64,000 nt of DNA from positions 1 to 64,000 of the forward strand of contig CAMZNS010000035.1 of NCBI GenBank assembly GCA_947313855.1, in the 5' to 3' direction. Source of the DNA: an uncultured Deferribacteraceae bacterium. GTDB lineage: Bacteria; Chrysiogenota; Deferribacteres; CAMZNJ01. This document shows, one piece after another, positions 29,217 to 38,080 of this stretch. The first letter of the stretch is position 1, and every line of letters starts with the position of its first letter. The translations under genes were made by a program, and so were the position numbers. The notes below the pieces were generated by a model, which was given only the letters and a program-made list of their open reading frames with translations, was not told the origin of the DNA and did not search any database.

Positions 29217-31064
29217 ATGAAGCACCATGAGCTACTAAAGTTAAGTAGTCTCTTGCGAAGTACTATTGTTGACTTCTGCTCTCAGCGTGGTGGGCACCTT
29301 AGCTCCAACTTGGGGGTTGTTGATCTCACCATCGCTCTCCTGCGAGTCTTTACCCCCGACAAGGACTCCATAATTTTCGATGTTGGGCATCAGTGTTATG
29401 CCTACAAGATGCTCACCCTACGCTACGACCGTATCCACACCATGCGTACTTACAACGGTTTGTCTGGATATCAGAGTCGTTCAGAGAGTCCGTTCGACCA
29501 CTACGGTGCTGGTCATTCGAGTACCTCTATTTCGGGTGCCATGGGTATTGCCACGGCAAAGCATTTCACCCACGACAGTTCTGAGACCGTTGCTATTATT
29601 GGCGATGGAGCTCTCACCGCTGGACTCCCTTTCGAGGCACTCAACAATATTTCTTCCATACCGGGTAAAGTTATTGTTGTCGTCAACGACAACCAGATGT
29701 CCATATCCAAAACGGTTGGTAGCCTTTCTGCACACATGCAGGAATCGCAAGACAACTCTAGTGTCAAGAGTATCTTCACCCACATGGGTTTAGACTACAT
29801 GGGCAGTATTGACGGACACAACATGACTGAGCTCCATGATGCCCTTCTCAGTTGCAAGTCAAATCCTCATTCGTGTGTGCTCCATGTTCGCACCGTCAAG
29901 GGTAAGGGGTTTGAGCCTTCTGAGGCGAACCCTTTAGACTACCATGGTATCGGCTCGTTTGATCCCAACAACCTCCCCAACAACCTCCCCAACAACCTCC
30001 CCAGCAGTAACTCTTCTTCCGCTGTGGCTCCTCAGGGTGGTGAAAATGACGATGCTACACCTGTTAAAAGGTCGTATTCGTCGGTTATGGCGGAGAAACT
30101 CACCTCCATGGCAAGTAGTTCTGCGGGCAAGAATATTGTTGCTCTAACGGCCGCCATGCCTACCGGTACAGGGTTGGACATTTTTCAGCAAACTCACCCA
30201 AACCGTTTTTACGATGTTGGTATCGCTGAGCAACACCAAGTTGTCTTCGCGGCAGGTCTTGCTGCCAAGGGTATGCGTCCTTATGTTGCCATCTACTCCA
30301 CATTTTTGCAACGTGGTTACGACTCCCTTGTCCACGATATTGTTATCCAAAACCTCCCCGTTGTATTTTGTATCGATCGTGCGGGTTTAGTTGGCGAGGA
30401 TGGTTCCACGCACCATGGTCTTTTTGACATTGCGTTTATGCGTTGTCTGCCCAACATGACCATCATGCTCCCTCGCGATACTCAGGAGTTGGAGATGATG
30501 CTCGAATACTCCCTGACCCTCAACTCCCCCTGTGCTATTCGCTACCCCCGCGGTAATGGTAGAGTCTATCCCAGCATGCCACCGTCCCCCCTTGTTTTTG
30601 GGGAGGCAGAGGTAATGGATGAGTGTGAGGCTGCGTCTGTTGTTCTTATCTCCATCGGTCATATTTTTGAGGAGTGCCACAGTGCTTACGAGCGTCTTCT
30701 TTCGGAAGGTATTCGGATTGCCTTCGTTAACCTCCGTTTTGTTAAGCCCCTCAATATGAGCAAGCTTTGCGAGCACCTTCGCGATCGTAAGCATATTGTT
30801 TGCGTGGAGGATGGTAGTCAAGTTGGTGGTGCAGGCGAGATGTTGCAGTCGTTGCTTCCTAAGTACGGTATTTCGTCTCCCATGACCCACTTAGCTGTTC
30901 CCGATACCCTTATTAAGCATGGTTCAGTTGCCCAACTCCGTGCACAGTGTTCCTTGGATTCTGACAGCATCTATCGCATCATACAAGGTGTTTTGCAAAA
31001 CCCTGCAATAGAGTGCTCTCCTCACCCCCTAGCCAATGAGCCCGACCATAGCAAACAAGGATAA
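29217..31064 (+). CDS. dxs: 1-deoxy-D-xylulose-5-phosphate synthase
   Basis: GGHLSSNLGVVDLTIAL, FDVGHQCYAYKMLT, GDGALTAG, DVGIAEQHQVVFAAGLA, DRAGLVGEDGSTHHG. Confidence 0.96.
   Translation: MKHHELLKLSSLLRSTIVDFCSQRGGHLSSNLGVVDLTIALLRVFTPDKDSIIFDVGHQCYAYKMLTLRYDRIHTMRTYNGLSGYQSRSESPFDHYGAGHSSTSISGAMGIATAKHFTHDSSETVAIIGDGALTAGLPFEALNNISSIPGKVIVVVNDNQMSISKTVGSLSAHMQESQDNSSVKSIFTHMGLDYMGSIDGHNMTELHDALLSCKSNPHSCVLHVRTVKGKGFEPSEANPLDYHGIGSFDPNNLPNNLPNNLPSSNSSSAVAPQGGENDDATPVKRSYSSVMAEKLTSMASSSAGKNIVALTAAMPTGTGLDIFQQTHPNRFYDVGIAEQHQVVFAAGLAAKGMRPYVAIYSTFLQRGYDSLVHDIVIQNLPVVFCIDRAGLVGEDGSTHHGLFDIAFMRCLPNMTIMLPRDTQELEMMLEYSLTLNSPCAIRYPRGNGRVYPSMPPSPLVFGEAEVMDECEAASVVLISIGHIFEECHSAYERLLSEGIRIAFVNLRFVKPLNMSKLCEHLRDRKHIVCVEDGSQVGGAGEMLQSLLPKYGISSPMTHLAVPDTLIKHGSVAQLRAQCSLDSDSIYRIIQGVLQNPAIECSPHPLANEPDHSKQG
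29967..30002 (+). repeat. 12 nt x 3 tandem repeat within dxs (aacaacctcccc; NNLP)
   Basis: Read directly. Confidence 0.9.
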
Positions 31065-31079
31065 CTTTAGTTAGCAATC

Positions 31080-31967
31080 ATGAACAAAAAAAGAACCACG
31101 CGTAACAGCACGCCGAAACCTAAGGGTAAGTCTGGTAAAGAACGCTTAGACAAGCTGGTGCACACCCTTGGACTTAGTGAGAGCCGTGAGCAGGCTGCTA
31201 AGATGATCATGGCAGGTCTTGTTGTTGTGGATGATCACCGTGTTGATAAGGCTGGCAAGCTTGTGTCCACTACATCCAACGTTCGCCTCAAAAGTCGTCT
31301 CCCATTTGTTAGTCGTGGTGGCTACAAACTTGCTCATGGCGTCTCGGTATTTGGGTTGGAGCCCCGTGGTAAGCGTTGCCTTGATATCGGTTCAAGTACC
31401 GGCGGTTTCACTGATGTTTTGCTACAGGGTGGTGCATCTCAGGTTTACTGTGTTGATGTTGGTGAGTCCCTCTTGCACCACTCCATCGAGTCTCATCCTA
31501 ATGTTTGCAGTATCCCTAAGACCAACTTTCGCACCATTGATTTTGCTACCATCGGCGAGACACTTGATATCATTGTTGGCGATCTATCCTTCATCTCCCT
31601 TCGTCTCATCTTCCCCAGTATTGTTCAGTTCCTCCATGCAGAGACTTCGTCTCGCCCCTCCACAACCGTTGTGATGCTTATCAAGCCACAGTTTGAGGCT
31701 GATCGCGGCACTCCCATGCGACATGGTATTTTGAAGGATCTTTCTGTTCATGAGAAGATTATCCTTCAGGTACTTCGTTACGCTGAGGGGTCGCAACTAT
31801 GTCTCACGGGGCTTACCCCCTCCCCTGTTTTGGGTGGTAAGGGTAATCGCGAATATTTATGTTGTCTAAAGGCGTGTTCAAGTGGTATAAAAATAGGAGA
31901 GAATGAGGATTATATTCGAACGATTATCCACGGAGTTGTGTATGAAGACCTTTGTTATAATCTCTAA
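31080..31967 (+). CDS. tlyA: TlyA-family rRNA methyltransferase (S4 + FtsJ-like domain)
   Basis: S4-type ERLDKLVHTLGLSESREQAAKMIMAGLVVVD; SRGGYKL, CLDIGSSTGGFTDVLLQGGASQVYCVDVG. Confidence 0.92.
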   Translation: MNKKRTTRNSTPKPKGKSGKERLDKLVHTLGLSESREQAAKMIMAGLVVVDDHRVDKAGKLVSTTSNVRLKSRLPFVSRGGYKLAHGVSVFGLEPRGKRCLDIGSSTGGFTDVLLQGGASQVYCVDVGESLLHHSIESHPNVCSIPKTNFRTIDFATIGETLDIIVGDLSFISLRLIFPSIVQFLHAETSSRPSTTVVMLIKPQFEADRGTPMRHGILKDLSVHEKIILQVLRYAEGSQLCLTGLTPSPVLGGKGNREYLCCLKACSSGIKIGENEDYIRTIIHGVVYEDLCYNL

Positions 31968-32964
31968 AAGGTACAGCCCTGAGATTGAGTCTGTTATTCA
32001 TAGGGTCAATAACTTCTTAACCAACCTTGGTTGCACCGTTTTCACCGACACACCCGCTACCCCCCTCAATATCAATGCCATTATCGACACAACTACGACA
32101 AACTTCTCGTCCAAGGGTGAGTTTATCCAAACCATCGACTTTGTCATAAGCATCGGTGGCGACGGCACCGTTATCTCCACGGATCATGCCTACAACAAAC
32201 CGATTATCGCCATCAATATGGGCAAACTCGGCTTCCTCACCGAAGTTGCTCCCGATAATTTTGAGAGATACTTCACGGCACTCCTGCGTGGCGAATACAC
32301 TATTCAGGATCGCATGAAGCTACACTACAAACACATGCGTCCTCAGCACCGCCAAACGCCACACACCCAAACGCCACACACTCAAACACCACACACCCAA
32401 ACGCCACACACCCAAGCACCACACCGCCAAGCACCACACAACAGCACTCATACAGCTAACGACAACCCCCACCATAACCCATCGTTCCCCCCTGCCCATA
32501 CGGTTTCCAGCTACCATTGCCTCAACGACGTTGTTATCGCTCGCGGTCAGATACCTTCGTTAATCAACTTGGAGATGTTTGTGAATGGTGGTATGGTTTG
32601 CCAATACCATGCCGATGGCGTTATCGTTGCTACCCCCACCGGTTCCACCGCCTACAGTATGGCGGCAGGTGGTCCTATTGTTCACCCCGATCAGAACTCG
32701 TTCATCATTACGCCCATCTCCCCCCACTCCCTGTCCGACCGCCCCATTGTTGTGCCTAGTAGCCACACCATCATTCTTCGCGGCACCCAAGGGTATGGTG
32801 ATGCCTACATTACCGCCGATGGTCAGCTTCGCGACCAGTTCTTACCCCACGATTACATCGAGATATCCATCTCCCCCGAAACAGCCAAGCTTGTCAAATG
32901 GGACTACAACTTCTACTCCCTGATTAACGAAAAGCTACACTGGGGCAGGAGGTCGTATGCTTAG
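31942..32964 (+). CDS. nadK: NAD kinase with an inserted QTPHT-repeat segment
   Basis: DFVISIGGDGTVIST, INMGKLGFLTEV, NDVVIARG, DGVIVATPTGSTAYSMAAGGPIVHP. Confidence 0.94.
   Translation: MKTFVIISKRYSPEIESVIHRVNNFLTNLGCTVFTDTPATPLNINAIIDTTTTNFSSKGEFIQTIDFVISIGGDGTVISTDHAYNKPIIAINMGKLGFLTEVAPDNFERYFTALLRGEYTIQDRMKLHYKHMRPQHRQTPHTQTPHTQTPHTQTPHTQAPHRQAPHNSTHTANDNPHHNPSFPPAHTVSSYHCLNDVVIARGQIPSLINLEMFVNGGMVCQYHADGVIVATPTGSTAYSMAAGGPIVHPDQNSFIITPISPHSLSDRPIVVPSSHTIILRGTQGYGDAYITADGQLRDQFLPHDYIEISISPETAKLVKWDYNFYSLINEKLHWGRRSYA
32341..32440 (+). repeat. 15 nt tandem repeat in nadK (caaacgccacacacc; QTPHT)
   Basis: About 6 degenerate units read directly. Confidence 0.9.
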
Positions 32965-34642
32965 GCTTCTCCGCGTATCCAACGTTGCTGTCATCGAGCA
33001 TGTTGAGATTGAGTTCGGCGATGGGCTCAACATTATCTCAGGTGAAACTGGTGCCGGCAAATCTATCTTCATCGGCTCACTCAAACTCCTCCTCGGACAC
33101 AGATTTAACCGCTCCATGTTGCGTGCTGGTGCGACCAAACTCTCTGTGGAAGGTCTATTCGACACCCCCGAAGGGCTACCCATCGAACTATGCGACCAGT
33201 TCGACATCGAAGACGAAATCCTCATCCGACGACACGTGGACGCTAACGGCAAAAATCGCGTCTACATCAACTCCTCCATGGCAACCGTTGCCGATCTCAA
33301 AACCCTAGGCGTCTTCCTAGCAGATATTCACGGACAACACGAACACCAAAAACTACTCAACGCAAGCCACCACCTTGGCTTCATCGACGACATGCTCGAT
33401 CCAACAATACTCGGCAACTTCCGAAAAGCATACCACAGCTACAAAGAGGAACAAAATACTCTAACCGAACTAATCAACAACATCGAATCCATACGCGAAC
33501 GTGAAGATATCCATCGATTCTACATCACCGAAATCAACGAACTCAACCTCCATCCCGCAACTGACAACAATATCGAAGACCACATCAAATCACTAACTCA
33601 TAGCGAAAAAATACAAACATCCTGTGGCAATGCACTCAATATTATCGACTACCACGAAACAAACATAAACACTCTAATGCAACAGGCAATCAAAGAGCTC
33701 ACACACATCAGCTCCCTCGCACCTAACGCCCATGAAGCCCTCAACATCCTTCATCAAGCCGCCAAAGACACATCCATCGCCGCAAACCTACTGCAGGAAA
33801 TCCTCGACCAATACAACAACGAAAACACTAGCCAAGACGTGGACAAACTCCAAAGCCGTAACCACAAAATCAAATCCCTCATACAAAAACACAACGTCAA
33901 CACTGTGGACGACCTACTAAACACCGCAAACAACCTCGCAACACAAATGGATAACCTAGAATACGACTCCGCCAAAATCCAAAAACTAGAACAATCCGTA
34001 GCCATCGCCCTGGAAAAAGCACAAAACGAAGCGGACATACTCAATCAACACCGTAAAAAAATCTCCAAAAAGATTTGTGCCGAAGTAACCAACATCCTAG
34101 CCGAACTCGAACTACCCAACGCAACCTTCTACGTCGACTTCAAAAACAAAGAGGAACTCAACAAAGATGGTGGCATCAACGTACAATTCTTCATCTCCCT
34201 AAACAAAGGGTTCGCACCCGCACCACTCGCCAAAGTCGCCTCTGGTGGGGAAGTCTCACGTGTCATGCTCGCACTCAAAGAGGTGTTCATGCAATCCGAC
34301 AACATCGGTTGCATGGTGTTCGACGAGATAGATACCGGCATCAGCGGTATCACGGCAAAGAAGGTGGGGCACAAACTTCGCAAGATTAGCCAAAACAAAC
34401 AGATTATTGTTATCACCCACCTGCCCGTTGTTGCTGCCCAAGGGCGAAAACACTTCTTCATCGAAAAAGGGGTGCAAAGTGTGCAGCCGATTATTTCCGC
34501 CGAGGGTGTCACAGAGCTGTCCACCACCAACATACGCGAAGTTAGGGGTGCTGAGCGTGAGTCTGTGATTGCTGTTATGATTGCGGGGGATGCAACGCAA
34601 CAAGCCATACAGCAGGCACGCGACCTTATTCCGCCCACGTAG
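32957..34642 (+). CDS. recN: DNA repair protein RecN
   Basis: MLRLLRVSNVAVIEHVEIEFGDGLNIISGETGAGKSIFIGSLKLLLG, LADIHGQHEHQKLL, VASGGEVSRVMLALK, FDEIDTGISG. Confidence 0.96.
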   Translation: MLRLLRVSNVAVIEHVEIEFGDGLNIISGETGAGKSIFIGSLKLLLGHRFNRSMLRAGATKLSVEGLFDTPEGLPIELCDQFDIEDEILIRRHVDANGKNRVYINSSMATVADLKTLGVFLADIHGQHEHQKLLNASHHLGFIDDMLDPTILGNFRKAYHSYKEEQNTLTELINNIESIREREDIHRFYITEINELNLHPATDNNIEDHIKSLTHSEKIQTSCGNALNIIDYHETNINTLMQQAIKELTHISSLAPNAHEALNILHQAAKDTSIAANLLQEILDQYNNENTSQDVDKLQSRNHKIKSLIQKHNVNTVDDLLNTANNLATQMDNLEYDSAKIQKLEQSVAIALEKAQNEADILNQHRKKISKKICAEVTNILAELELPNATFYVDFKNKEELNKDGGINVQFFISLNKGFAPAPLAKVASGGEVSRVMLALKEVFMQSDNIGCMVFDEIDTGISGITAKKVGHKLRKISQNKQIIVITHLPVVAAQGRKHFFIEKGVQSVQPIISAEGVTELSTTNIREVRGAERESVIAVMIAGDATQQAIQQARDLIPPT

Positions 34643-34858
34643 GTCGCACGCAAGTGGCACGCACGCACGTCGCACGCAAGTGGCACACACACGTCGCACG
34701 CAAGTGGCACGCACGTCGCACGCACGTCGCACGCAAGTGGCACGCAAGTCGCACGCAAGTGGCACGCACGTCGCACGCAAGTGGCACACACACGTCGCAC
34801 GCAAGTGGCACACGCACCCACGCTCCCACGCATGCACCCACGCTCCCACGCGTACACG
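34643..34858. repeat. Tandem array immediately after the recN stop (gtcgcacgcaagtggcacgcac-like units)
   Basis: Continuous reiteration of cgcacgcaagtggcac / cgcacgt, then cacccacgctcccacgc. Confidence 0.9.
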
Positions 34859-35050
34859 CCTATCTTGCACGTAATCCGAATTTACTACTTGCAACAAGGC
34901 TCCTAACCCTGTAAACTTACACGATTGCAACCCTCCGTTTGGTGGCATGACGTTACCATTACCATGCCTCACCATTACCATTACTCTGGCTCAAGGTTTG
35001 CGGTTTTCGGTTTGCATTATGCGTAATCCCTTTTGTTCGAGATAACCACT

Positions 35051-35719
35051 ATGATATCATTTATACTTACGCCGATACACTTCGTACTCGATTTCATCCA
35101 CACAGCTGCCGTTGCCATGCTTGTTCTCATCGATATGTTCGGTTATTGGGGTGTTATTTTTCTCATGAGTATTGAGAGCTCCTTTATTCCGTTCCCCAGC
35201 GAGGTTATTGTGCCCGCTGCGGGGTATTTGGCAAGCCAAGGCACCATGAATATTTATTTGGTTGTTTTGTCGTCCATTGTTGGTTCCCTCATCGGTGCAT
35301 ACGTCAATTATTTCCTTGGTCGCACCATCGGCAGGAAAATACTGTACAGCCTCAAAATCCCCTTCCTCAAGGTTGAGTACATTCAGTTCTCCGAGCGTTT
35401 TTTCGCTAATCACGAAAACATGGCTGTCTTCATCGGTCGTCTTGTTCCTGTTGTTCGTCAGTATATTTCGTTCCCCGCAGGATTTGTTCGCATGTCCTTG
35501 CTTCGCTTCACCATATTCACAGCATTAGGTGCAGGTATTTGGTCGTCCATCCTTGCTTACATCGGCTACTATTTCGGCAACAACCAAGAGGCTTTCACCG
35601 CCCACCTTGACAAGTACTCCAACTGGGCATTTATCTTCATATCCCTTGGCGTTATTGCCTACATCGCTTTCAAAATATACATCTCTAGGGTTGCCAAGCG
35701 TGAGAAAGTACAAGCTTAA
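35051..35719 (+). CDS. DedA-family membrane protein
   Basis: ESSFIPFPSEVIVPAAGYLASQG, NYFLGRTIGRK, FIGRLVPVVRQYISFPAGFVRMSLLRF. Confidence 0.9.
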   Translation: MISFILTPIHFVLDFIHTAAVAMLVLIDMFGYWGVIFLMSIESSFIPFPSEVIVPAAGYLASQGTMNIYLVVLSSIVGSLIGAYVNYFLGRTIGRKILYSLKIPFLKVEYIQFSERFFANHENMAVFIGRLVPVVRQYISFPAGFVRMSLLRFTIFTALGAGIWSSILAYIGYYFGNNQEAFTAHLDKYSNWAFIFISLGVIAYIAFKIYISRVAKREKVQA

Positions 35720-36548
35720 GCGAATCGCAGAACACCTCAAAACACAGCACAACCTTCCACAACTGCACACCCTCCACCTCGCCTCCACAGCATCTACCAA
35801 CACTCTACTCCTAAACGGCACCGACGGCGTAACCACCATGAGCACCACCATGAGCACGAACACGCCAACGCCATACACCATCGTAACCTCAGACACGCAA
35901 ACCGACGGACACGGCAGAAGCGGGCGTCAATGGTCATCCATCAAAGGGGAAGGGCTCTACATGTCCATCAGCTTGCCCCCCTTCAATAGCATGAACAACC
36001 CTCGAAGCATGGGACGCATGAACATCCTCGCCGGCTACTGTCTCTGCAAAAACCTGCGAAACGTAGGTATAAACACATACCTCAAATGGCCCAACGACAT
36101 TATCCTCAACAACAAAAAGCTTGGCGGACTACTCCTAGAATCAACTCACCAAGGCTCAGCCACAACATCCATGGTCATGGGTATCGGTCTAAACATCAAC
36201 CAAACAGGCAAAACACTACAACACCTACCCCAAGGCACATCTATCCGACTCAGTACTGGTCGTAAGTTCAACATGTATCACGCCTACAAAATCGTAGCAT
36301 CCAGCATCCTCGAAGCACACATGCTCAGCAACAAAACGACGGGAACCGAACCCCATATTCAGTCACTTTGGGCACAATTCTCGCAAAACATCGGGGAAAA
36401 GATTAGCTTCCATACCGAAGTGCAATCTCAAACAAAAACAGTAGTCACCGAACGAGGAATCACTGCCGAAGGGTACATCATCACTACCGACAAACAAAAC
36501 CACGAACACATCTACACATACGGCGAAGTCGGATACTCCAACATCTAA
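35700..36548 (+). CDS. birA: Biotin--[acetyl-CoA-carboxylase] ligase
   Basis: TASTNTLLL, TDGHGRSGRQWSSIKGEGLYMSISL, LKWPNDIILNNKKLGGLLLES. GTG start overlapping the DedA gene by 20 nt. Confidence 0.9.
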   Translation: MRKYKLKRIAEHLKTQHNLPQLHTLHLASTASTNTLLLNGTDGVTTMSTTMSTNTPTPYTIVTSDTQTDGHGRSGRQWSSIKGEGLYMSISLPPFNSMNNPRSMGRMNILAGYCLCKNLRNVGINTYLKWPNDIILNNKKLGGLLLESTHQGSATTSMVMGIGLNINQTGKTLQHLPQGTSIRLSTGRKFNMYHAYKIVASSILEAHMLSNKTTGTEPHIQSLWAQFSQNIGEKISFHTEVQSQTKTVVTERGITAEGYIITTDKQNHEHIYTYGEVGYSNI

Positions 36549-36600
36549 CGCAAAGCACACACTCCCCAAAAAACCCTCAATGCAAAATATCTATAACCTG

Positions 36601-36630
36601 TTGACAACAGTACCGTAAATGTAGTATTAT
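36601..36630 (+). promoter_or_regulatory. Sigma70-like promoter upstream of the RodZ-like gene
   Basis: TTGACA - 18 nt - TATTAT. Confidence 0.6.
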
Positions 36631-36730
36631 AACTTGTGGTTTATCCAGACACCACAACACAACGATAATACAACAACACAACAACAACACAACAACAACT
36701 CTAAATACGAGGCAACTTGGGGACTCAACT

Positions 36731-37909
36731 ATGTACTACGGCAATCTTGGCATACTCCTAAATGAAACTCGTGAAGAGAAAAAACTGTCCCTCGAAGAGG
36801 TCTCTCGAGGATGCAACATCAGCAAAGCATACATCCAACTCATCGAAGAGGGCAACCTCTACCAACTACCATCCTACACTCATGCACGTAGCTTCATACG
36901 CAAATACTCCGAATACCTCAACTTCAACTACAAAAAAGACATCGAATACCTCTTCGACAGCGAATGCCAACGCAACGTCTTCGACAACAAAAATATTATC
37001 AATAACTCCACAGTTACCACCCATACTGTAACCTCAAAAACATCAAAAACAGAGCCTGCAAAGAGACTGAAACGGAAATCAGGTGACTCCACCAACACCT
37101 CCAATGACGACGCAAACACCACAGACGACACACATAACACAAACAATAACAGCGAAAACGTTCTGTCATACATCAACTTCAAAGACATGCCCGACGTATC
37201 CTATGACCACGCACCACCAAACAGCAAGAAAAACAATCTCCTACTCTACATCGTCTTTTCAGGCATATCTGTCCTCACCGTTGTTGTTGTCGGGCTAGCA
37301 ATATGGAACAAAACTACCTCCAATATCGACCCCGTCTTCATCACTCCCGACCCCATAGTTGCAACCGATACCCCCCCCGATACCGTACCACAAGACACCC
37401 CCATACCCTACAACTACCTCGCAACCTCCTCCCTAGGGCTAACACCAACCCTCAACACTTACTACATTGCTCTCATCACCAGCGATATCACCAATGAAAG
37501 CATGAACCAGTTCCGCTCCCTGCCCATTGACGACGATACCGCCGCACCACCCAACGTTACCTACGCCGATGCCATCCCCGACAACACACTCAGTCTTGAC
37601 GACCCCAACAAGGTTCGAACAGCTTATATCGAGTTTACCGGCGAGTCTTGGGTGCATATTGAAAGCGATACCGGCGAAATCATCGAGGTAACCGGCGAAA
37701 GTGGCATCACGCTGCCATTCGAGTTCAAGTCCTACTTCACCATTACCATCGGCAATATTGGCGGTGCTTCCATCCACTATGATGGCAGAAGAATCACATC
37801 CCTTGGCAATGAGGGGGAGATACTTCGGAATAAGATTTTTACCCTCAACCGAAATACCGGCAAGTTCGACATAACCTCCAGACCTAGGGAAAATAACAAC
37901 ATAAACTAA
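36731..37909 (+). CDS. RodZ-like helix-turn-helix membrane protein
   Basis: N-terminal HTH (LLNETREEKKLSLEEVSRGCNISKAYIQLIEEG), single TM (LLLYIVFSGISVLTVVVVGLAIW), C-terminal YIEFTGESWVHIESDTGEII...SYFTITIGNIGGASIHYDG. Confidence 0.8.
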   Translation: MYYGNLGILLNETREEKKLSLEEVSRGCNISKAYIQLIEEGNLYQLPSYTHARSFIRKYSEYLNFNYKKDIEYLFDSECQRNVFDNKNIINNSTVTTHTVTSKTSKTEPAKRLKRKSGDSTNTSNDDANTTDDTHNTNNNSENVLSYINFKDMPDVSYDHAPPNSKKNNLLLYIVFSGISVLTVVVVGLAIWNKTTSNIDPVFITPDPIVATDTPPDTVPQDTPIPYNYLATSSLGLTPTLNTYYIALITSDITNESMNQFRSLPIDDDTAAPPNVTYADAIPDNTLSLDDPNKVRTAYIEFTGESWVHIESDTGEIIEVTGESGITLPFEFKSYFTITIGNIGGASIHYDGRRITSLGNEGEILRNKIFTLNRNTGKFDITSRPRENNNIN

Positions 37910-38080
37910 ACAATCTTTATGGCCTTGACACGCAATGGGAAATATATAACCTGAATACAGGGCCCTTGCAATTTTTTTCACTTTATCTGTAAAGATTGTA
38001 TGGACTTATATATTGAAATAATACTAAACTAATGTTAAATAAATACCTCTGGTAACCACTTGAAAAAAAGGAGGAACCCT

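Noticed and set aside
34129-34981. 241-242 aa minus-strand ORFs rich in CATCVRRAC repeats
   Set aside because: They read through the post-recN array and antisense recN; open only because of the repeat composition.
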